In this document: positions 16,517 to 25,578 of the stretch, piece after piece
Position numbering within the stretch: the stretch's first letter is position 1
Layout: each line of letters begins with the position of its first letter
Source: Terrimesophilobacter bigeumensis
GTDB lineage: Bacteria > Actinomycetota > Actinomycetes > Actinomycetales > Microbacteriaceae
Reading direction: 5' to 3'
Assembly (NCBI RefSeq): GCF_039537265.1
Contig: NZ_BAABAE010000002.1
Coordinates: forward strand, 186,001-250,000
DNA length: 64,000 nucleotides
Notes under the pieces: generated by a model
Seen by the model: the letters and a program-made list of their open reading frames with translations, nothing else
What the model was told of the DNA's origin: nothing
Database searches by the model: none
Position numbers and translations under genes: made by a program

Positions 16517-17671
16517 ATGGACCCCGCCTGGCTGGTGCTCGCGTCGATCGCGTTCGGCATCCTGCTCGGGGCCGGCGTCGTGCTCATCGTCACCATCGCG
16601 GCGAGGAGGGGCAGGAGGGCGGTCGCCGTCGTGAGCCCGTCCGTGCCGGACGGCGTCGACCAGGTCATCGATGCGCTCGAGTCCGGCGGTATCGTGCTCG
16701 ACCCGTCCAATAACGTCATCAAGTCGAGCCCGGGAGCGCTCGCCCTCGGCCTGGTCTGGAACAACGCCCTCGTCCACCCCGAACTGGTGGCGATCGTCGA
16801 CGATGTCCGCCGCTACGGCGATCCGATCGTGCGGGAGCTCGAGCTTCCGCGTGGCCGGATCGGCGACGCGAACATCTTCCTTCTCGTACGGGTCGCGCGG
16901 TTGGGTGCGCGGTACGTGCTGCTGCTGGCCGAGGATCGCACAGAGAGCGTCAAGCTGGATGCCGTCCGCCGCGACTTCATCGCCAACATCAGCCATGAGC
17001 TCAAAACGCCCATCGGCGCCGTGAGCCTGCTCGCCGAGGCGCTCCAGGCCGCGGCCAAGGAGCCCGAGCAGGTGAAGCGTTTCGCCAAGAGGCTCACCAA
17101 GGAGTCCGACCGGCTGGCCAGGATCACCCAGGAGATCATCGAGCTCTCCCGTCTGCAGGCCGCCGACGCGCTCGCCAGGCCGGCGACGGTGGAGATCGAC
17201 CACGTCATCGCGGCGGCCATCGACCAGAACCGGGTCGCCGCGGAGGCCCGCAACGTCACCATGGCGAGCGGCGGCGACGCCGGCGCGGAAGTGTTCGGGG
17301 ATGACGCCCTCCTCGTCGTGGCCGTGCACAACCTCATCAACAACGCCATCATCTACTCGCCGAAAGGCTCGCGGGTCGGTATCGGCGTGAGCAACTCGGG
17401 CGGCATTGTGGAGATCGCCGTCACCGACCAGGGGATCGGCATCGCCGCCGATGAGCAGGATCGCGTCTTCGAGCGCTTCTACCGGATCGACCCTGCCCGC
17501 TCCCGCCACACCGGCGGCTCGGGGCTCGGCCTCAGCATCGTCAAGCATGTCGCGCAGAACCACGGCGGGGACGTGCGGCTGTGGTCGCAGCCCGGCTACG
17601 GTTCCACCTTCACCATCCGGCTGCCCGAGGCGACGCACGCGACGGCGGACTCACTGGGAGAGAGCGCATGA
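16517..17671 (+). CDS. senX3: Sensor histidine kinase SenX3
   Basis: A membrane kinase of the phosphate-responsive two-component system. The 384 residues comprise one or two N-terminal membrane spans (residues 4-33), a PAS-like region to about 150, a HisKA domain with the phosphorylated histidine in NISHELKTPIGAV, an N-box (HNLINNAIIY) and G-boxes (DQGIGIA, GSGLGLSIVKHV). The ATG at 16517 is the first plausible start. Its stop overlaps the regX3 start by four bases (ATGA). The position next to phoU and gpmA supports SenX3 over other kinases. Confidence 0.93.
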   Translation: MDPAWLVLASIAFGILLGAGVVLIVTIAARRGRRAVAVVSPSVPDGVDQVIDALESGGIVLDPSNNVIKSSPGALALGLVWNNALVHPELVAIVDDVRRYGDPIVRELELPRGRIGDANIFLLVRVARLGARYVLLLAEDRTESVKLDAVRRDFIANISHELKTPIGAVSLLAEALQAAAKEPEQVKRFAKRLTKESDRLARITQEIIELSRLQAADALARPATVEIDHVIAAAIDQNRVAAEARNVTMASGGDAGAEVFGDDALLVVAVHNLINNAIIYSPKGSRVGIGVSNSGGIVEIAVTDQGIGIAADEQDRVFERFYRIDPARSRHTGGSGLGLSIVKHVAQNHGGDVRLWSQPGYGSTFTIRLPEATHATADSLGESA

Positions 17672-18348
17672 CCCACATCCTGATCGTCGAGGACGAGCGC
17701 TCGCTGAGCGAACCCCTCGCCTTCCTGCTCGAGCGCGAGGGCTATCGCACTTCGATCGCCGAAGATGGGCCGTCCGCGGTCGCGGCGTTCGAGCAGGACG
17801 GCGCGGACCTCGTGCTGCTCGACCTCATGCTCCCCGGTTTCCCCGGAACCGAGGTGTGTCGTCGGCTCCGGGCGGTGTCGACCGTGCCGATCATCATGCT
17901 GACCGCGAAGGACAGCGAGGTCGACATCGTCGTGGGGCTCGAGCTCGGGGCCGACGACTACGTGACCAAGCCGTACTCGACCCGGGAGCTGCTCGCGCGC
18001 ATCCGGGCCGTGCTGCGCCGAAGGATCGATACCGGCGATGCCGAGGATGCCGTGCTCACCGCGGGCGACGTGCGGATGGATCTCGAGCGACACACGGTCG
18101 AGGTGCGGGGACAGGAGACGGCGATGCCGCTCAAGGAGTTCGAGCTCCTGGAGGTGCTGCTGCGCAACGCGGGTCGGGTGCTCACGCGTGGGCAGCTCAT
18201 CGACCGGGTGTGGGGCTCGGACTACTTCGGCGACACCAAGACCCTCGACGTGCACGTCAAGCGCATCCGGAACCGGATCGAGCGCGACCCGTCGAACCCG
18301 GTCATGCTCGTGACGGTGCGCGGACTGGGCTACCGTCTCGAGGACTGA
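17668..18348 (+). CDS. regX3: Response regulator RegX3
   Basis: The OmpR-family partner of SenX3; it activates phosphate-starvation genes by binding direct repeats. The receiver domain has the acidic pair VEDE, the phosphorylated aspartate in LVLLDLMLPG and the conserved lysine in YVTKPYS. The C-terminal winged helix has LKEFELLEVLL and the recognition segment DTKTLDVHVKRIRNRI. Length is 226 residues. It is translationally coupled to senX3. The PHO-like arrays at 6537-6569 and 16417-16449 are its likely targets. Confidence 0.94.
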   Translation: MTHILIVEDERSLSEPLAFLLEREGYRTSIAEDGPSAVAAFEQDGADLVLLDLMLPGFPGTEVCRRLRAVSTVPIIMLTAKDSEVDIVVGLELGADDYVTKPYSTRELLARIRAVLRRRIDTGDAEDAVLTAGDVRMDLERHTVEVRGQETAMPLKEFELLEVLLRNAGRVLTRGQLIDRVWGSDYFGDTKTLDVHVKRIRNRIERDPSNPVMLVTVRGLGYRLED

Positions 18349-18381
18349 GGCTGCACCTCGCGGCTTGCGCCGCTGCCGGAA

Positions 18382-18864
18382 CTACGGCACCAAGGGGGCG
18401 TACTGGCTCATGGAGCCGTCGAGCACGGGAACCCACAGTTGCTTGCCGGTCACGTCGCCGTACTGGATGAACACCGGGAAGAGCGACCCAGCGGGCGCGT
18501 CGATGCCGGTCAGGAGGATGCGGTCGGAGTCCTGCCCGCCGAAGCTCGCGACGGAGCCTGCGTTGACGTAGACCGTGTCGTCCACCTTTGCCTTGTCGGC
18601 ATTCTCGTACTGCACCTTGACCTGCACGCCGTACTTCGTCGGGTTGTCGAGGTTGATGAGCAGGCTGCCGGTCGTGCCGTCGGCGGTGAGCAGCAGCGCA
18701 TTGCGGACCTGGAGGTCGCCGACCGTCGCGCCGATACCGTCGCTCGCGTCATAGTGCACTGTGGTGGCCTGCGGGGTGATGAAGGTGCAGCCGGTGAGGG
18801 CGCCAAGGACGAGTGCTGCGCCGAGTGCTGCCGCGACGGCTCTCCTGCCAGGACGTACTCTCAA
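18382..18864 (-). CDS. lpqE: Lipoprotein, LpqE-like
   Basis: A 160-residue exported lipoprotein with an arginine-rich N-terminus, a hydrophobic stretch and lipobox LTGC at about residues 23-26. The mature part looks beta-rich and lacks catalytic motifs. It is divergent from carD, the same arrangement as lpqE next to carD in mycobacteria, which is the main reason for the name. The function of the family is not established. It ends 33 bp from the convergent regX3, with a small GC hairpin (18360-18373) between them. Confidence 0.7.
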   Translation of the reverse strand: MRVRPGRRAVAAALGAALVLGALTGCTFITPQATTVHYDASDGIGATVGDLQVRNALLLTADGTTGSLLINLDNPTKYGVQVKVQYENADKAKVDDTVYVNAGSVASFGGQDSDRILLTGIDAPAGSLFPVFIQYGDVTGKQLWVPVLDGSMSQYAPLVP

Positions 18865-19026
18865 GGGATCCTCCGAGGGTTTAACCGGATGTCGTTCTCG
18901 GGCGATGATCCCGCGGAACTCAGTTGCGAGTTTAGCCTAGCGTCGCTGCCCTTCGGGCTCCGGACCCGCCCTGGGGCCGTCGGTGCCCCTGTGGTAAACT
19001 GTTGGTCGCGGAATGGAGCCCAATCA

Positions 19027-19509
19027 ATGCTTTTCGAGGTCGGCGAGACTGTCGTCTATCCCCATCACGGGGCAGCAACCATCACTGAGGTCAAGAAGAG
19101 GACCGTCCGGGGTGAAGAGAAGCTCTACCTGAAACTGAACGTCACGCAGGGCGACCTCACGATCGAGGTTCCGGCCGAGAACGTCGACCTCGTCGGCGTC
19201 CGCGACGTCATCGGCAAGGAAGGCCTCGACCAGGTGTTCGAGGTGCTGCGCGCCCCGTTCACTGAGGAGCCGACCAACTGGTCCCGCCGCTACAAGGCCA
19301 ACCTCGAGAAACTCGCCTCCGGCGACGTCATCAAGGTCTCGGAGGTCGTTCGCGACCTGTGGCGCCGCGACCAGGACCGCGGCCTCTCGGCCGGGGAGAA
19401 GCGGATGCTCGCGAAGGCCCGCCAGATCCTCATCTCCGAGCTCGCGCTCGCCGAGAAGACCGACGAGGAGAAGGCCTCTACCGTGCTCGACGAGGTTCTC
19501 GCCTCCTAG
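19027..19509 (+). CDS. carD: CarD family transcriptional regulator
   Basis: An essential RNA-polymerase-binding protein that stabilises open promoter complexes, notably at rRNA promoters. The 160 residues show the N-terminal RNAP-interaction Tudor-like domain (FEVGETVVYPHHGAATI) and the C-terminal helical DNA-binding domain with the conserved tryptophan in EPTNWSRRYKAN. The ATG at 19027 follows GGAATGGAGCC. The 162-bp upstream gap, shared with the divergent lipoprotein, has a possible -10 box TAAACT (about 18994-18999). Confidence 0.95.
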   Translation: MLFEVGETVVYPHHGAATITEVKKRTVRGEEKLYLKLNVTQGDLTIEVPAENVDLVGVRDVIGKEGLDQVFEVLRAPFTEEPTNWSRRYKANLEKLASGDVIKVSEVVRDLWRRDQDRGLSAGEKRMLAKARQILISELALAEKTDEEKASTVLDEVLAS

Positions 19510-19532
19510 CTTGCAGGGCTGATCCAGTCCCC

Positions 19533-20534
19533 TCAGGGAGCGGAGTTCTGTGCTCGGCCGATGTGCAGGGCCGTCTGCGAGAGCGCGGAGTGCAGGGCGA
19601 AACCGTGGAGGTTCTCCCAGCCGGCCGTCCAGGTGAGGCCGCTCGCGACCGACCAGACAGTGCCTGCCCCGGCATCCGTGGCGGCGAGCGCCGCTGACAC
19701 CTCCCGCGTGCGCCGGTCATGGTGGGCAGCGGTCTCGGCGCACCGCTCGGCGATCCCGGTGAAGCGGTAACCATGCCCCGGCAGCGCCTCGTGGTCGTCG
19801 AAAGACGCCACGAGCGAGAGCGAGCGCAGATAGGCCTCGATCGGGTTGACATCCGGTGTGCCGCCCAGGCCGATGCCGGGGAACTGGTTGGGCAGCAGCA
19901 GGTCCCCGGTGAAGACGAGCTGGCGTTCGGCATCCAGGATGGCGAGGTGCCCGGTCGTGTGGCCCGGCGTGTGCAGGGCGCGCAGCTCCAGCCCGGGGAT
20001 GTCGAGCAGGTCGCCGTCGTCGAGCAGCCGGTCCGCCGTGAACGGATCCCAGGCTCCTCGCCGGTGCACGGCGTCGAGAAGCTCCGGATGCCGATCGGCC
20101 GGCACTCCCCATCCGGCGAAGCGATCGACCGCCGCCGCATCCGCGGACAGAGGGTCGTCGGCCGGGCTCGTGAGCTCGCGGATCGCATCCTGCTCCGCAC
20201 GATGCAGCGCGACCACCGCTCCGGATGCCTGCCGCACGCGCTCGGCCATCCCCAGGTGGTCGGGGTGCAGGTGGGTCACGGTCACCGTCGCCACATCCCG
20301 GATGCCGCGCCCCAGCCCGGCGAGCACCGCCTCAAGCGCATGCCAGTTCTCGTCGGAGTCCCAGCCCGGGTCGATGATGTGCACGCCGCCGGCGTCATCC
20401 AGCACGAGATAGCTGAGCGTGAAGTGGGGGAGCACCCCCGGCAGCGGCACTCCATAGCAATACAGCCCCTCGCGTACCTGCTCGAGCGGCGGAATGCCAT
20501 CGCCGGCTGCTGCCTCGAACTGTGCCGTGCTCAT
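19533..20534 (-). CDS. Metallo-beta-lactamase-fold hydrolase
   Basis: A zinc-dependent hydrolase of the glyoxalase II/lactonase-like group with about 333 residues. The HxHxDH motif is present (THLHPDHLG), with further metal ligands in HTPGHTTGH, FTGDLLLP and LPGHGYRF, so the site looks complete. The ATG at 20534 is preferred; an ATG three codons upstream is possible. It is convergent with carD and divergent from cysS, where other actinobacteria carry ispD and ispF. The substrate is unknown. Confidence 0.85.
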   Translation of the reverse strand: MSTAQFEAAAGDGIPPLEQVREGLYCYGVPLPGVLPHFTLSYLVLDDAGGVHIIDPGWDSDENWHALEAVLAGLGRGIRDVATVTVTHLHPDHLGMAERVRQASGAVVALHRAEQDAIRELTSPADDPLSADAAAVDRFAGWGVPADRHPELLDAVHRRGAWDPFTADRLLDDGDLLDIPGLELRALHTPGHTTGHLAILDAERQLVFTGDLLLPNQFPGIGLGGTPDVNPIEAYLRSLSLVASFDDHEALPGHGYRFTGIAERCAETAAHHDRRTREVSAALAATDAGAGTVWSVASGLTWTAGWENLHGFALHSALSQTALHIGRAQNSAP

Positions 20535-20604
20535 GGGGTGCATCACCCCGATGTTAGCCGACGCACGGCCTCCCCCCTGAGCGAGGCCAAGTAGGCTTTG
20601 CACT

Positions 20605-22026
20605 GTGACAGTGCGCCTCTACGACTCCCGGTCGCAAACCGTGAACGACCTCGTCCCGCTCGTCGACGGCGAGGTCGGCATGTACGTCTGCGGGCCCACC
20701 GTGCAGTCCTCGCCGCACATCGGGCACCTCCGTTCCGCCCTCGTCTACGACCTGTGGCGGCGCTGGCTCGGATACCGCGGCTATCGCGTCACCCTCGTGC
20801 GCAACGTCACCGACATCGACGACAAGATCCTCGCGAGCGCGACCGCCGAGGGCAGCGCGGAACAATGGTGGGCGCTCGCCTACCGTTTCGAGCTCGAGTT
20901 CACGGCCGGGTACACGGCCCTCGGCATCCTGCCCCCCACCTACGAGCCGCGCGCGACCGCGAGCATCGGGCAGATGCAGGAGATCATCCAACATCTCATC
21001 GACGCCGGCCACGCCTACCCGGCCCCGGATGCCTCCGGCGACGTCTACTTCGACACCGGCTCCTGGCCGGCCTACGGCGAGCTCACCCGGCAGAAGCCCG
21101 AAGACATGGCCCCGGCTGCGGATGCCGACCCGCGCGGCAAGCGCGAACCCCGCGACTTCGCGCTCTGGAAGGGCCACAAGACAGACGAGCCGGAGTCGGC
21201 GAGCTGGCCTTCGCCCTGGGGGCCTGGCCGCCCGGGCTGGCACATCGAGTGCTCGGCGATGGCGAGCCGGTACCTCGGGAGCAGGTTCGACATCCACGGC
21301 GGGGGACTCGACCTGCGCTTCCCGCACCACGAGAACGAGCTCGCCCAGTCGACGGCGGCCGGCGACGGGTTCGCGAACTACTGGGTGCACAACGGCCTCG
21401 TGAACGTCGAGGGCCAGAAGATGTCGAAGTCGCTCGGCAACTCGATCTTCGCCTCCGAGTTCCTGCGGCAGGCGCGGCCCATCGTCGTGCGCTACTACCT
21501 CGGCTCCGCCCATTACCGTTCGACGATCGACTACCACGACGGTGCGCTCGTGGAGGCGGAGGCTGCGCTCGAACGCATCGAGGTGTTCCTCGAGCGCGTC
21601 GACCGCCGACTGGACGGGACTCCGTTCGCCGGCAGTGGCGCGCTCGTCGTGCCGGATGCCTTCGCTGCGGCGATGGATGACGACCTCGCCGTCCCGCAGG
21701 CGCTCGCCGTGCTTCACGACCGGGTCCGCGCGGGGAATGCGGCCCTCGACGCGGACGACCTGGCGGCGGCGGCCGCCATCCGGGGCGAAGTCTTCGCGAT
21801 GACGGATGTGCTGGGCATCAACCCGCTCGCACACCCCTGGCGGGAGGCGGCGACGGATGCGGCGGCGCCCGCCCTTTCCCGCCTCGTCGAGCGGCTCATC
21901 GGGGACCGGGAGGCGGCTCGCGCGGCGAAGGACTTCGCCGCGGCCGACCGGATCCGTGATGAGCTGTCGGAGGCCGGCATCCAGCTCGAGGACTCGCCGA
22001 CCGGAACCCATTGGAGTATCGCGTGA
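20605..22026 (+). CDS. cysS: Cysteinyl-tRNA synthetase
   Basis: Charges tRNA-Cys with cysteine. The 473 residues contain the class I HIGH motif (PHIGHLRS), the KMSKS motif (QKMSKSLGN) and zinc ligands in MYVCGPTV, HIECSAMA and HHENE. The related mycothiol enzyme MshC was considered, but length, the C-terminal anticodon-binding region (AAKDFAAADRIRDEL) and the adjacent rlmB favour CysS. The GTG start at 20605 gives the expected N-terminus. Its stop overlaps the rlmB start (GTGA). Confidence 0.95.
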   Translation: MTVRLYDSRSQTVNDLVPLVDGEVGMYVCGPTVQSSPHIGHLRSALVYDLWRRWLGYRGYRVTLVRNVTDIDDKILASATAEGSAEQWWALAYRFELEFTAGYTALGILPPTYEPRATASIGQMQEIIQHLIDAGHAYPAPDASGDVYFDTGSWPAYGELTRQKPEDMAPAADADPRGKREPRDFALWKGHKTDEPESASWPSPWGPGRPGWHIECSAMASRYLGSRFDIHGGGLDLRFPHHENELAQSTAAGDGFANYWVHNGLVNVEGQKMSKSLGNSIFASEFLRQARPIVVRYYLGSAHYRSTIDYHDGALVEAEAALERIEVFLERVDRRLDGTPFAGSGALVVPDAFAAAMDDDLAVPQALAVLHDRVRAGNAALDADDLAAAAAIRGEVFAMTDVLGINPLAHPWREAATDAAAPALSRLVERLIGDREAARAAKDFAAADRIRDELSEAGIQLEDSPTGTHWSIA

Positions 22027-23024
22027 AGACACCAGGACCCAGGCATGGCCGCCCCGGCGCGGTGCGCAAGAAGAGCAGGGGAGGGCAGGTCGGCTCCGGC
22101 GGGCAGGGCCGCCAGGCGCTCGAGGGTAGGAAGCCGACGCCGAAGGCGGAGGACCGCCCGTACCACCCCGCCGGCAAGCGCAAGGCCGCGGCGGATCGCT
22201 ACGAGGCATCCGGCGGCAAGCGTAAACCCGCCCAGGGACCGGATGCCGCGCCGCGGCAGCGCCGCCCGAAGTCGTCGGACGAGTCGGAGTTCGTGACCGG
22301 CCGCAACTCGGTGCTCGAGGCGCTGCGGGCCGCCATCCCGGCGACGACGCTTTACATCGCCTCGCGCATCGAATACGACGACCGGGTCAAGGAGGTTATG
22401 GGGATCGCCACCAAGCGCGGCCTGCCGATCCTCGAGGTCATGCGCCCGGAGCTCGACCGGATGGCCGGCTTCGACTCGGTGCACCAGGGACTCGCCCTCA
22501 AGGTTCCGCCGTATGAGTACGCGCACCCGATCGAACTGCTCGAGAAGGTCCTGTCGCAGGGGAAGGTGCCGCTGCTCGTGGCGCTCGACGGGGTGACCGA
22601 CCCGCGGAACCTCGGGGCGATCATCCGTTCGGTGGCGGCATTCGGAGGGCAGGGCGTGATCGTTCCGCAGCGCCGGTCGGTCGGGATGACCGCGGCGGCG
22701 TGGAAGACCTCGGCGGGAGCGGCGGCCCGCACACCCGTCGCGATGGCGAGCAACCTGACGCAGACGCTCAAGGCTCTCAAGGAACGCGGCGTGTTCGTGC
22801 TCGGGCTGGACGGCGGTGGAGAGGTGTCGCTGCCGGGCCTCAGCTGGGCGAAGTCCCCGCTCGTCGTCGTGGTCGGCAGCGAGGGCAAGGGACTGTCGCG
22901 ACTCGTGACCGAGACCTGCGACGCGGTCGTCTCGATCCCGATCGCTGCGACGACCGAGTCGCTCAACGCGGGCATCGCGGCGAGCGTCGCGCTCTACGAG
23001 ATCGCGCGCACTCGCTCGACCTGA
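22023..23024 (+). CDS. rlmB: 23S rRNA 2'-O-ribose methyltransferase, RlmB/TrmH family
   Basis: A SpoU-class methyltransferase that methylates a guanosine ribose in 23S rRNA. The 333 residues start with a lysine/arginine-rich, probably disordered extension of about 90 residues, then a substrate-binding domain (VTGRNSVLEAL) and the trefoil-knot domain with motif 1 (DPRNLGAIIRSV), motif 2 (GSEGKGLSR) and motif 3 (IPIAATTESLNAGIAAS). The GTG start at 22023 overlaps the cysS stop. It is the last conserved gene before the catabolic region. Confidence 0.93.
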   Translation: MKTPGPRHGRPGAVRKKSRGGQVGSGGQGRQALEGRKPTPKAEDRPYHPAGKRKAAADRYEASGGKRKPAQGPDAAPRQRRPKSSDESEFVTGRNSVLEALRAAIPATTLYIASRIEYDDRVKEVMGIATKRGLPILEVMRPELDRMAGFDSVHQGLALKVPPYEYAHPIELLEKVLSQGKVPLLVALDGVTDPRNLGAIIRSVAAFGGQGVIVPQRRSVGMTAAAWKTSAGAAARTPVAMASNLTQTLKALKERGVFVLGLDGGGEVSLPGLSWAKSPLVVVVGSEGKGLSRLVTETCDAVVSIPIAATTESLNAGIAASVALYEIARTRST

Positions 23025-23066
23025 TCCGGGGCCGGCCCGGCGCGGTGCTTCGGATCGACCGGGCGA

Positions 23067-24092
23067 TCAGCGGGCGGCGAACTCGCGCAGCAGGGTGAGG
23101 TTCTGCGGCCCCGGCTGCAGGTCGCCGCGCTCGATGCGGTGGGCCAGCTCGACGACCGTGGCGTTGACCGGCGCCGAAAGCCCGTGCTCGGCACTGGCAG
23201 CCACCACGGCGCCGTTGATGTCGTCGACCTCGGAGTGGCGCCCCTTGACCCAGTCCTGGAGGATCGTGGTCTTCGTCTGGGGGAGCACGAATCCCTCCAG
23301 GAGCGCGTCGAGGAGCGTCTCGACGACGCTGTCGTAGTCGGCAACGGCATCCGCGGTGAGACCGAAGATCGGGAGCACCGAGTAGCCCTGGGCGCGCCCG
23401 GCGTCGAGCGCCTCCTGGCCGGAGCGGACCATGAGTTCGCGCATCCCGGGCTGCGCGACCGCCTCGAGCATGGGCAGGCCGAGGATGGCCGTGGTGACGA
23501 GGGTCGTGGAGTTGCTCACGAGCTTCATCCACTTGGCCGAGCGGATGTCGTCGACGATGTCGACGGCGCCGGTGCGACGCAGGAGGGCGGCGACTTCCTC
23601 CTCGCGACCTCTCGTCGACGCGTCGATGCTGCCGAGCGCGAACCAGGAACGGTCGGGACCGGAGTTGCGTTCGATGACACCGGGTTCGAACATCATGGAG
23701 GAGATCTCGATGACGCAGCCGAGGGTGCGATGGGCACCGACAACGTCGGCGATCGTGTCGGCCGTCATGCCGTTCTGGACGCCGACCAGGATGCCGTCCT
23801 CGGCGAGGTGCGGCTCGATGAGCTGCGCGGCCCACCCGCTGTCGTAGGCCTTCATGAGCATGAACACCACATCGAACTTCTCGCGCAGCTCGGCGACCTG
23901 GCAGAGGTGGCGCACGTCGACCGGTTGCACGAGGGTACGGTCGGGCATGTTGATGGTCACGCCGCGTTCGCGCATCGCCTCGGCATGCGCCGGCCACTGC
24001 TCGATCAGGGTGACGTCGACTCCAGCCGCGGTGAGGTCCGCCCCGATGGAGGCGCCGTTGGCTCCTGCTCCGAGCACTGCGACTTTGACCAT
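23067..24092 (-). CDS. Ketopantoate-reductase-family oxidoreductase, paralogue 1
   Basis: An NAD(P)-dependent 2-oxoacid reductase related to PanE, 341 residues against about 300 for E. coli PanE. It has the Rossmann motif GAGANGASIG at the N-terminus, the conserved asparagine in QNGM, the catalytic lysine and nearby asparagine in KWMKLVSN, and the late acidic motif in HSEVDDING. All catalytic positions therefore look intact. Two similar paralogues lie within 4 kb, and a housekeeping PanE would not need three, so the substrate is probably a catabolic 2-oxo or 2-hydroxy acid. It has its own promoter in the 168-bp divergent gap. Confidence 0.82.
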   Translation of the reverse strand: MVKVAVLGAGANGASIGADLTAAGVDVTLIEQWPAHAEAMRERGVTINMPDRTLVQPVDVRHLCQVAELREKFDVVFMLMKAYDSGWAAQLIEPHLAEDGILVGVQNGMTADTIADVVGAHRTLGCVIEISSMMFEPGVIERNSGPDRSWFALGSIDASTRGREEEVAALLRRTGAVDIVDDIRSAKWMKLVSNSTTLVTTAILGLPMLEAVAQPGMRELMVRSGQEALDAGRAQGYSVLPIFGLTADAVADYDSVVETLLDALLEGFVLPQTKTTILQDWVKGRHSEVDDINGAVVAASAEHGLSAPVNATVVELAHRIERGDLQPGPQNLTLLREFAAR

Positions 24093-24183
24093 CTGGCGGA
24101 CTCCTTCGTCATGGTAGGGGATCGTGCCGGGCGGCTCCGTTCCGGGAGGTCACCGCTGGCGTGCCAGGATGCTAACACAGCGA

Positions 24184-24212
24184 CAGTGAACACCGTTAAG
24201 TTACACTGAACA
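24184..24212. promoter_or_regulatory. Candidate operator: two direct TGAACA repeats
   Basis: CAGTGAACA (24184-24192) and CACTGAACA (24204-24212) are direct repeats 20 bp apart, two helical turns, in an AT-rich stretch between divergent paralogue 1 and the Dabb-domain gene. TGAACA recurs in four other promoter regions of the catabolic region. Which regulator binds is unknown. Confidence 0.5.
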
Positions 24213-24260
24213 AACTGTGCGGCGGTGAATACCTCCCCGCCGAGTCTCGAGGAGTCGACG

Positions 24261-24563
24261 ATGATCGTTCACAACATCGCATTCAAGCTCGCGGAGACCG
24301 ACCCTCGGGTGCGTGCGGAACAGACGGCCGAGTTCGCCCGTCGCATCCGGGATCTCGGGGGGAAGGTTCCCGGACTCCAGTCGATCAGCGTGGGAACCGA
24401 CGTCGGACGGATCGCCGATCACTACGACCTCGTGCTCGTCTCACACCACGACAGCTACGAGGACCTCGAGGCCTACCAGGCGCATCCGCTTCACGTCGAG
24501 GTCATCGAATTCGGCAAGACCATCGTGTCGGCGCGCGCCTGCGTCGACTACGAAGTGGCGTAA
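24261..24563 (+). CDS. Dabb (stress-responsive A/B barrel) domain protein
   Basis: A 100-residue dimeric ferredoxin-like barrel protein. Family features are the opening VHNIAFKLAE, the central PGLQSISVG and the later LVLVSHHDSYEDLEAYQAHPLHVEV. Relatives include small cyclases and proteins of unknown role found beside catabolic enzymes. The ATG at 24261 has CGAGGAG 8 bp upstream. Its last 16 bases overlap the end of the convergent paralogue 2 gene. Confidence 0.82.
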   Translation: MIVHNIAFKLAETDPRVRAEQTAEFARRIRDLGGKVPGLQSISVGTDVGRIADHYDLVLVSHHDSYEDLEAYQAHPLHVEVIEFGKTIVSARACVDYEVA

Positions 24564-25573
24564 CCGGCCAGTTCCCGGAGGAGCGCGACGTTCTCGATGC
24601 CGAGTGTCGCCTCACCGCGCTCGATGCGCTCCGACAACTCCACGCAGGCGGCGTTGACCGGCGCGTTCTCGGCGCCGAGCACGTCGACGACCAGGCCATT
24701 GATCTCCCGTGCTTCGCTGCGGCGGCCCTTGAGCCAGTCGTGCAGGATGGTGGTCTTCGTGGTGGGGAGGGAGAAGCCCGCGAGAAGCAGGTCGAAGATC
24801 TCGGTGACGAACGTCGCCGGGTCGACCTCGGTCAGCCCGAAGATCGGCACGACCTCGAGACCCTCCTGGTAGACGGCGCGAACCGCTTCGTTGCCGGCCT
24901 CGAGCATGAGCTCGCGCATCTCGGGGATCTCCGCAGCGGCCTGGATCGAGTAGTCGAGAACCGCGGACGGAACGAGCTCCGCCGCATTCAGGACCAGCTT
25001 CATCCACTTCGCGCTCCGGATGTCGTCGATGACTTCCACGGTGCCGGCGGCACGAAGGATCTCTGCAGCCTTCTCGGCCTTCGCGTGGGCGACGGGGTTG
25101 GGGCTTCCGAGCGCGAACCAGGTGTTGGTGTAGTTGTTGTGCCGCTCGACCTCACCGGGCACGAACATGTTCGCCCCCAGCTCGATCACACCGCCCAGGG
25201 TCCGCTCCGGGCCCATGATGTCGGTGACGTCGTCGATCGACATGCCGTTCTGCAGGCCGATGACCACGCCGTCGTCGGCGACGAGCGGCTTGATGAGCTC
25301 GACTCCCCAACGGGTGTCGTAGGCCTTCAGCACGACATAGACGATGTCGAACTTCTCGCGCAGTTCGGCGACCTCGCACAGATGGTGGATCCTGACCCTG
25401 GTGACGGTCGTGTCACCGCCCATCATCCTCACGGTGACGCCGCGTTCGCGGATGGCCTCCACGTTCGCCGGCCACTGGTCGATCAGGGTCACATCGTGGC
25501 CGGCTCGCGTGAGGTCGGCGCCGATTCCGGCACCGTTCGCTCCTGTGCCGACGATCGCGATCCTGGGGGTCAT
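24548..25573 (-). CDS. Ketopantoate-reductase-family oxidoreductase, paralogue 2
   Basis: A 341-residue NAD(P)-dependent oxidoreductase with GTGANGAGIG at the N-terminus, LQNGMSIDD, the catalytic KWMKLVLN and the late RRSEAREING. It is closely similar in motif spacing to paralogues 1 and 3. It lies 5 bp after a beta-hydroxyacid dehydrogenase gene on the same strand, so the two reductases are one transcript. The paired arrangement suggests consecutive steps on a hydroxy/oxo acid. The precise substrate is unknown. Confidence 0.82.
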   Translation of the reverse strand: MTPRIAIVGTGANGAGIGADLTRAGHDVTLIDQWPANVEAIRERGVTVRMMGGDTTVTRVRIHHLCEVAELREKFDIVYVVLKAYDTRWGVELIKPLVADDGVVIGLQNGMSIDDVTDIMGPERTLGGVIELGANMFVPGEVERHNNYTNTWFALGSPNPVAHAKAEKAAEILRAAGTVEVIDDIRSAKWMKLVLNAAELVPSAVLDYSIQAAAEIPEMRELMLEAGNEAVRAVYQEGLEVVPIFGLTEVDPATFVTEIFDLLLAGFSLPTTKTTILHDWLKGRRSEAREINGLVVDVLGAENAPVNAACVELSERIERGEATLGIENVALLRELAGYATS

Positions 25574-25578
25574 GTGCG

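Noticed and set aside
20605..22026. cysS as the mycothiol ligase MshC
   Set aside because: Length (473), the C-terminal region and overlap with rlmB fit cysteinyl-tRNA synthetase better.
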